The position numbers and the translations under genes are program-made. A DNA stretch of 18,486 bases from an uncultured bacterium (GTDB lineage Bacteria; Patescibacteriota; Minisyncoccia; Phycocordibacterales; UBA9973). Position 1 is the stretch's first letter. Each line of letters starts with the position of its first letter. The notes below the pieces were generated by a model. That model worked only from the letters and a program-made list of their open reading frames with translations, made no database searches and was not told the origin of the DNA. The stretch lies in contig CAIJZW010000056.1 in the NCBI GenBank assembly GCA_903825265.1, forward strand, positions 1 to 18,486, written 5' to 3'. Shown here piece by piece: positions 14,685 to 18,486 of the stretch.

Positions 14685-15740
14685 ATGGAAAATAACACAA
14701 ACAAAATCTTAGAAGAAAAAATTTCTAATTTTAATCCAGATGAGAATGGGCTTGTTTATCATGGAATATTTGGTTTACCTTTTCAAGAAGAAGAATCGAA
14801 GCTTGTCTTAGTTCCTGTACCATGGGAAGCAACTGTTTCTTATAGAGGAGGTACAGCAGAAGGTCCAAAAGCAATATTAGATGCATCTCAACAAATAGAT
14901 CTTTATGATCCTTTATTTCCAAATGGTTGGAAGAATGGTATAGCTATGATGGATATACCAACAAGTATTTTATATAATAATAAATATACAAGAGAAAAAA
15001 CTTTAAAGTATTTCGATAAATATGCAGAAGGTGAAATAGATAAATCTTTACAAGAAGATATTAATAATGATTGTTTGGATCTTAAAAATTATGTCAAAGA
15101 GGTTACTGAGAAATTATTGAATGAAGATAAAATAGTTGGAATTGTAGGAGGGGATCATAGTGTTCCTTTGGGATACCTAGAGTCTTTATCTTTAAAATAT
15201 AATGATTTTGGAATTTTACATATAGATGCTCATGCTGATTTAAGAGATGCTTATGAAGGATTAGCTTACTCTCATGCCTCAATATTTTTTAATGCTTTGA
15301 AGATTAAAAATATTAGTAAACTTGTACAAATAGGAATTAGAGATTTCTGTGAACAGGAGCATTCTCTTATAGAGAAAGAAAAAGAGAGAATATCATTCTT
15401 TAGTGATTATCAAATTAAAAAATCTATTTTTGAAGGTGGAAGTTTGAAAGAAAAATTTAGTGAAATAATAAACTGTCTTCCCTCTAATGTTTATATTTCA
15501 CTTGATATCGATGGATTAATACAATACTTAAGTCCAAATACAGGAACTCCTGTTGTTGGAGGGTTTACGATAGAAGAATTAGTTTTTCTTTTTGAAGAAA
15601 TACTTGCTTCAAATAGAAAGATAATCGGATTTGATTTGTCCGAAGTGGCACCAGGATCCGATCAATGGGATGGTAATGTTGGAGCTCGTATTTTATACAA
15701 ACTTTGTTTAATAGCTCTTAAAAGTCATTATAATGAATAA
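14685..15740 (+). CDS. speB: Agmatinase-family ureohydrolase
   Basis: 351-residue manganese ureohydrolase. All metal ligands of the arginase/agmatinase family can be seen: His158 in GIVGGDHSVPLG, Asp181/His183/Asp185 in HIDAHADLRDAYEG, and Asp274/Asp276 in SLDIDGLIQYLSPNTGTPV; SHAS and FDLSEVAPG are also typical. The usual DGLDP is DGLIQ here, a tolerated position outside the metal site. It is ~40 residues longer at the N-terminus than common agmatinases (~300), with a further insertion at about 95-140. It produces urea plus either putrescine (from agmatine) or spermidine (from aminopropylagmatine). Its place as the last gene behind synthase and decarboxylase fits either order of steps. No obvious terminator follows. 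Confidence 0.9.
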   Translation: MENNTNKILEEKISNFNPDENGLVYHGIFGLPFQEEESKLVLVPVPWEATVSYRGGTAEGPKAILDASQQIDLYDPLFPNGWKNGIAMMDIPTSILYNNKYTREKTLKYFDKYAEGEIDKSLQEDINNDCLDLKNYVKEVTEKLLNEDKIVGIVGGDHSVPLGYLESLSLKYNDFGILHIDAHADLRDAYEGLAYSHASIFFNALKIKNISKLVQIGIRDFCEQEHSLIEKEKERISFFSDYQIKKSIFEGGSLKEKFSEIINCLPSNVYISLDIDGLIQYLSPNTGTPVVGGFTIEELVFLFEEILASNRKIIGFDLSEVAPGSDQWDGNVGARILYKLCLIALKSHYNE

Positions 15741-15753
15741 TAAATATTTTTTG

Positions 15754-15762
15754 TGTTATAAT
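15754..15762 (+). promoter_or_regulatory. Extended -10 promoter of the DUF2156 gene
   Basis: TGTTATAAT (TG at 15754-15755, TATAAT at 15757-15762), the best extended -10 of the window, without a clear -35 box. Transcription would begin near 15769, about 26 bases before ATG 15795. Confidence 0.5.
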
Positions 15763-15794
15763 TAATAATATAAAAGAATAAACAGTATCATATC

Positions 15795-16712
15795 ATGATC
15801 CCCACATTTCCTAATTTTAAGAAGCTTGAGTTGTCTGACAAAAAAGAAATAGAAGAATTCACATCAAAATTTCCACCATATTCGGATTTTAATTTTACAA
15901 GTTTATGGTCATGGGATACTAATAGTGAACGCATGATATCTATTTTAAATGCAAATCTTGTTATACTATTTACTGATTATGAAAATGAAGAAAAATTACT
16001 TTCTTTTCTTGGTAATAATAAACCTGAAGATACAGCAATTGAATTAATAAATTATGCAAAATCAATAAATATACTCCCAGTACTTCGTTTTATTTCAGAA
16101 GAAGCAATAAAAAATTTAAAAAACTCTAATCTACTAATAGAAGAAGATAGAGATAATTTTGATTATGTTTATGATGTTTCTGAATTATCTAATCTTAGTG
16201 GTGTAAAATTTAAAGAAAAAAGACATTCATTTAATAAATTTTCTCGTGAACACCCAAATGCTTTTTGGGAGTTAAAAGAATTAGGTAATCAAGAATTATA
16301 TAATCAAATTATTTATGTAATTAATGCATGGGAAGATAAGAAAAAAATAGATAAAAAAACATCTGATTTTGAGTATGAAAAAATTGCAATAAATAAATTA
16401 ATTAAAACACTTGAGGGGGATAAGATCATTTTGTCTTGTGTTTCCGTGCAAGATAAAGTGATTGGTTTTAGTATTGATGAAATATTATCAGATAATTATG
16501 CAATATCACATTTTATTAAAGCAGATAATTCATATATAGGGATATATGAATTTCTTAATAAAAAAATTTCAGAATATTTAAAAGATAATGGTGTTTTATT
16601 TTGGAATTGGGAACAAGATCTTGGTATTGAAAGCCTGAGAAGGTCAAAAACGAGTTATCGTCCTATTAATTTTATTAAAAAATACAAAATTTCACTTGAT
16701 TTATTAAATTAA
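15795..16712 (+). CDS. DUF2156 (phosphatidylglycerol lysyltransferase C-terminal-like) protein
   Basis: 305 residues, soluble, no membrane segment. The layout matches DUF2156/LPG_synthase_C, a tandem GNAT-fold domain: an N-terminal half with FNFTSLWSWD and LVILFTDYENEEKLLSFLGNN, and a C-terminal half with FKEKRHSFNKFSREHP, ISHFIKADNSYIGIYEFLNKKISEYL, and the family ending NWEQDLGIESLRRSKTSYRP, followed by NFIKKY. In MprF-type proteins this domain transfers an amino acid from aminoacyl-tRNA to a lipid; freestanding copies are common in Patescibacteria and other bacteria, with acceptor unknown. The membrane flippase half of MprF is absent. It does not obviously belong to the polyamine pathway, although it follows the ureohydrolase gene. 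Substrate cannot be told from sequence. Confidence 0.75.
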   Translation: MIPTFPNFKKLELSDKKEIEEFTSKFPPYSDFNFTSLWSWDTNSERMISILNANLVILFTDYENEEKLLSFLGNNKPEDTAIELINYAKSINILPVLRFISEEAIKNLKNSNLLIEEDRDNFDYVYDVSELSNLSGVKFKEKRHSFNKFSREHPNAFWELKELGNQELYNQIIYVINAWEDKKKIDKKTSDFEYEKIAINKLIKTLEGDKIILSCVSVQDKVIGFSIDEILSDNYAISHFIKADNSYIGIYEFLNKKISEYLKDNGVLFWNWEQDLGIESLRRSKTSYRPINFIKKYKISLDLLN

Positions 16713-16724
16713 AAATAATATACT
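16696..16724 (+). promoter_or_regulatory. Promoter of the EamA transporter gene
   Basis: TTGATT (16696-16701), 17-base spacer, TATACT (16719-16724). The expected start, about 16731, lies next to ATG 16733, so the mRNA would be leaderless. The -35 box lies within the end of the preceding gene. Confidence 0.6.
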
Positions 16725-16732
16725 TAAAGAAC

Positions 16733-17650
16733 ATGACTTGGTTTTTTATAGCGCTTATTGGTCCGTTACTTTATGCAATAACGAATCATATAGATAAAAT
16801 TCTTTTAGAAAAATATTTCAAAAAAGGTGGGATTGGTACAATCCTACTTTTTTCTTCGCTTCTCTCTATTTTTGTTTTGCCATTTTTGTTTTTAGCAGAT
16901 AGAACAATTTTAAATGTTAGCGGTTTAAACCTTTTTATTCTTGCAATAGTAGGGATTCTTGATGTTTTAGTATTATGGTGTTATTTAATTGCACTTAAAG
17001 AAGAAGAAGCCTCTGTTGTTATTGTATTCTACCAACTCGTACCAGTATTTGGGTGTATATTGAGTTATTTTGTTTTAGGTGAAATTCTAACAAAGATGCA
17101 GATTATCGCTATGATAATAATTATTTTTGGAACGACTATTATATCTTTTGAGGTAGATGCAGAAAACAAATTTAAACTTCGTAAAAAAACCGTTATTCCA
17201 ATGCTTGCCGCATCTTTTTTCTGGGCACTTGAATCAGTTATCTTTAAATTTGTTGCACTTGAAGAAAATATTTGGAGATCACTTTTTTGGGAACATTTAG
17301 TTCTTGTATTTGTAGGTATAGGTATCTTTATATTTATGCGTTCTTATCGTAAAAATTTTTTAGAAGCTATACATAGTAACTCAAAGTCTATTTTATCTCT
17401 TAATTTTTTAAATGAAGCTTTGTTTATATCTGGAAATATTGTAGTTGCTTTTGCTTATTTACTTGCTCCAGTCGCTCTTGTTTTGCTTACAGAATCATTC
17501 CAGCCAATCTTTGTTCTGGCTATTGGTGTATTTTTAACAATTTTCTTTCCGAAAATATCATCTGAAAAAATACAATCAAGGCATATTTGGACAAAGATTA
17601 TTGCTATTTGTATAACTGGAATTGGAACATATATACTTTTGTCTTTATAA
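16733..17650 (+). CDS. EamA/DMT-family membrane transporter
   Basis: 305 residues with about ten hydrophobic segments, arranged as two related halves of five (about 1-142 and 153-305), the EamA drug/metabolite transporter layout. Typical elements: an N-terminal segment MTWFFIALIGPLLYAITNHIDKILLEKYF, the end of the first repeat with ALKEEEASVVIVFYQLVPVFGCILSYFVLGEILTKMQIIAMIIII (in pieces: ALKEEEAS, PVFGCILSYFVLGE), and the second-repeat equivalent LAPVALVLLTESFQPIFVLAIG. These carriers move amino acids, purines, nucleotide sugars or drugs out of or into cells; the substrate here is unknown. Transport of a polyamine or of the cassette's peptide product cannot be argued beyond proximity. It ends 1 base before a terminator. 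Confidence 0.88.
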   Translation: MTWFFIALIGPLLYAITNHIDKILLEKYFKKGGIGTILLFSSLLSIFVLPFLFLADRTILNVSGLNLFILAIVGILDVLVLWCYLIALKEEEASVVIVFYQLVPVFGCILSYFVLGEILTKMQIIAMIIIIFGTTIISFEVDAENKFKLRKKTVIPMLAASFFWALESVIFKFVALEENIWRSLFWEHLVLVFVGIGIFIFMRSYRKNFLEAIHSNSKSILSLNFLNEALFISGNIVVAFAYLLAPVALVLLTESFQPIFVLAIGVFLTIFFPKISSEKIQSRHIWTKIIAICITGIGTYILLSL

Positions 17651-17651
17651 T

Positions 17652-17684
17652 AAAATTACGCCTTTACTCAAGACGTAATTTTTA
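17652..17684 (+). terminator. Terminator after the EamA gene
   Basis: AAAATTACG (17652-17660) pairs with CGTAATTTT (17674-17682), 9 bp, with a few further weak pairs inside a 13-base loop, followed by a T-rich tail. The loop holds the -35 box of the following gene. Confidence 0.8.
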
Positions 17685-17691
17685 TTATAAT
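17663..17691 (+). promoter_or_regulatory. Promoter of the Cys-rich membrane protein gene, nested in terminator
   Basis: TTTACT (17663-17668), 17-base spacer, TATAAT (17686-17691). Expected start about 17698, 5 bases before ATG 17703, so the transcript is essentially leaderless. Same arrangement as the rpsI-grpE junction. Confidence 0.6.
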
Positions 17692-17702
17692 TTAATAATC
17701 TT

Positions 17703-18125
17703 ATGGAGAGTAATCATATAAAATTTTATAATCATCTATTCCTATACACTCTTTCTTTTCTTTTAATTGTGGTTATTTGTGCATCATATTATCGTTTCAT
17801 AATTAAGCATGATTATATGGTTGAATATGAAGGTGCATGTGATCCTGCATCAGAAAAATGCTTTGAAGGTTGTGCAGATGATGCATGTACAGAAAAAAGC
17901 TACTATTCTAAGGTAACTAAATATGCACCTGATTTATATAATGAATGTGGTGAAGATATAACAAATTGCGAAAATGCCAATATTTGTCTTTTGGGTGATA
18001 AGAAATGTTCTATATCTTATTGTAATCCAGAAATAGATGGGGATATTTGTTCAAAAATAACAGAAGAACCTAATATTGAAGATAGTAATAGTCAATTACA
18101 AGATAATAATATAACTAACATATGA
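17703..18125 (+). CDS. Membrane-anchored cysteine-rich protein
   Basis: 140 residues. A hydrophobic segment at about 12-34 (LFLYTLSFLLIVVICASYY) acts as an uncleaved anchor; the rest is predicted outside the cell. That domain has ten Cys (46, 53, 57, 62, 82, 89, 95, 102, 107, 116), an even number suited to disulfides or metal binding, with motifs YEGACDPASEKCFEGC, YAPDLYNECG and CSISYCNPEIDGDIC. It ends in an acidic, Asn/Asp/Gln-rich tail. I do not recognise a named family, but similar Cys-rich anchored proteins occur as hypothetical proteins in Parcubacteria. Its stop overlaps the next start in ATGA (18122-18125), which suggests translational coupling with a membrane sensor-like protein, perhaps as its ligand-sensing partner. 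The last ~27 codons lie in the inverted repeat. Confidence 0.8.
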   Translation: MESNHIKFYNHLFLYTLSFLLIVVICASYYRFIIKHDYMVEYEGACDPASEKCFEGCADDACTEKSYYSKVTKYAPDLYNECGEDITNCENANICLLGDKKCSISYCNPEIDGDICSKITEEPNIEDSNSQLQDNNITNI

Positions 18126-18156
18126 TCTGCTACCTATTTCCTGAACCTACATATTT
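18041..18156 (+). repeat. Left arm of 116-bp perfect inverted repeat
   Basis: Bases 18041-18156 are identical to the reverse complement of 18371-18486 without a mismatch (positions x and 36527-x pair). The arm covers the end of the Cys-rich protein gene and the first 11 codons of the next one. Identity stops at 18157. Confidence 0.97.
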
Positions 18157-18370
18157 CTTTTTTACTTCTGGTTCCCCAGCATTGTTATATTATTCTCATA
18201 TCCCAACTATAATAATTGCTCTTATTGTAGGATTATATACTATTTGGAATGGTAAACAATTTTTACTCAATCGTCTTCTTCTTGGAATTTCTATTTCTTT
18301 TTCAATTTGGACTATATTAAATCTTATTGCTTGGACTAATATTCATAGTGAATTTATATTGTTTAAATGA
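18122..18370 (+). CDS. N-terminal membrane fragment, probable truncated sensor protein
   Basis: 82 codons with two clear membrane helices, about 25-43 (HIPTIIIALIVGLYTIW) and 50-70 (LLLGISISFSIWTILNLIAW). The pattern PALLYYSHIPTIII...LLLGISISFSIWTILNLIAWT resembles the opening of multi-helix N-terminal sensor domains (histidine kinase 7TM-like) often seen in Patescibacteria. The reading frame stops with TGA at 18368-18370, exactly where the inverted copy of upstream sequence begins (18371). I therefore think the stop is created by the fold-back junction and the true gene continues. Start: ATG overlapping the preceding stop (ATGA). If the junction is real DNA, this is a broken gene. Confidence 0.5.
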   Translation: MICYLFPEPTYFFFTSGSPALLYYSHIPTIIIALIVGLYTIWNGKQFLLNRLLLGISISFSIWTILNLIAWTNIHSEFILFK

Positions 18371-18486
18371 AAATATGTAGGTTCAGGAAATAGGTAGCAG
18401 ATCATATGTTAGTTATATTATTATCTTGTAATTGACTATTACTATCTTCAATATTAGGTTCTTCTGTTATTTTTGAACAAATATCC
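18371..18486 (-). repeat. Right arm of inverted repeat, running off the window end
   Basis: Exact reverse complement of 18041-18156, separated from it by 214 bases. It reaches the last base of the window, so the arm may be longer. It has no coding role of its own. Most simply it is a fold-back (self-inverted) join at a contig end, but a real palindrome cannot be excluded. Confidence 0.95.

Noticed and set aside
18122..18370. Complete small two-helix membrane protein
   Set aside because: The stop codon coincides with the fold-back junction, so the apparent completeness is probably accidental.
1..18486. tRNA, rRNA, CRISPR array, transposase or replication origin
   Set aside because: I saw no cloverleaf-like or rRNA-like sequence, no regularly spaced repeats, no transposase motifs and no DnaA-box clusters.

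Overview
The window looks like a piece of a Candidate Phyla Radiation (Patescibacteria) genome, most probably the Parcubacteria side. The DNA is visibly AT-rich, ribosomal proteins are short, Shine-Dalgarno motifs are nearly absent, several genes appear to be transcribed leaderless, and TGA works as an ordinary stop, which argues against the Gracilibacteria/Absconditabacteria code. A Cas2-fold (PaaX-like) regulator and a Cys-rich membrane-anchored protein next to an apparent sensor N-terminus also fit that group. Placement is by recognition of protein families only; no search was possible.

Layout. 1-1385: end of rpoA, then rplQ, rplM, rpsI (transcription/translation operon), closed by a terminator. 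1444-5816: chaperone block grpE, dnaK, dnaJ, interrupted by an oppositely oriented wHTH + Cas2-like regulator. A 12-bp-arm palindrome overlaps the dnaK -35 box, and a foldable leader precedes dnaK. 5906-7282: short arginine decarboxylase. 7301-9380: a compact cassette that I read as an undescribed RiPP (ribosomally made, post-translationally modified peptide) system. It holds a radical SAM/SPASM enzyme, a HExxH protein and, in a gap too short for usual gene calling, a 48-residue precursor-like peptide ending in a Cys/Asp-rich tail, preceded by the only strong Shine-Dalgarno I found. 9498-12034 (minus strand): lysC then asd. 12199-15740: saccharopine-dehydrogenase-like synthase, fold-III decarboxylase and ureohydrolase. 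15795-18370: DUF2156-type acyltransferase, EamA transporter, Cys-rich membrane protein, and the N-terminus of a membrane sensor-like protein. The last 116 bases are a perfect inverted copy of 18041-18156.

How the genes work together. SpeA makes agmatine from arginine. LysC and Asd make aspartate semialdehyde from aspartate. The dehydrogenase condenses the semialdehyde with putrescine (or directly with agmatine), the decarboxylase removes the carboxyl group, and the ureohydrolase removes urea either before or after these steps. The six genes therefore form a complete route to spermidine that needs no S-adenosylmethionine decarboxylase. The RiPP-like cassette sits inside this locus, between speA and asd/lysC. 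At three places (1397-1436, 8400-8450, 17652-17691) a terminator hairpin physically overlaps a promoter for the next gene.
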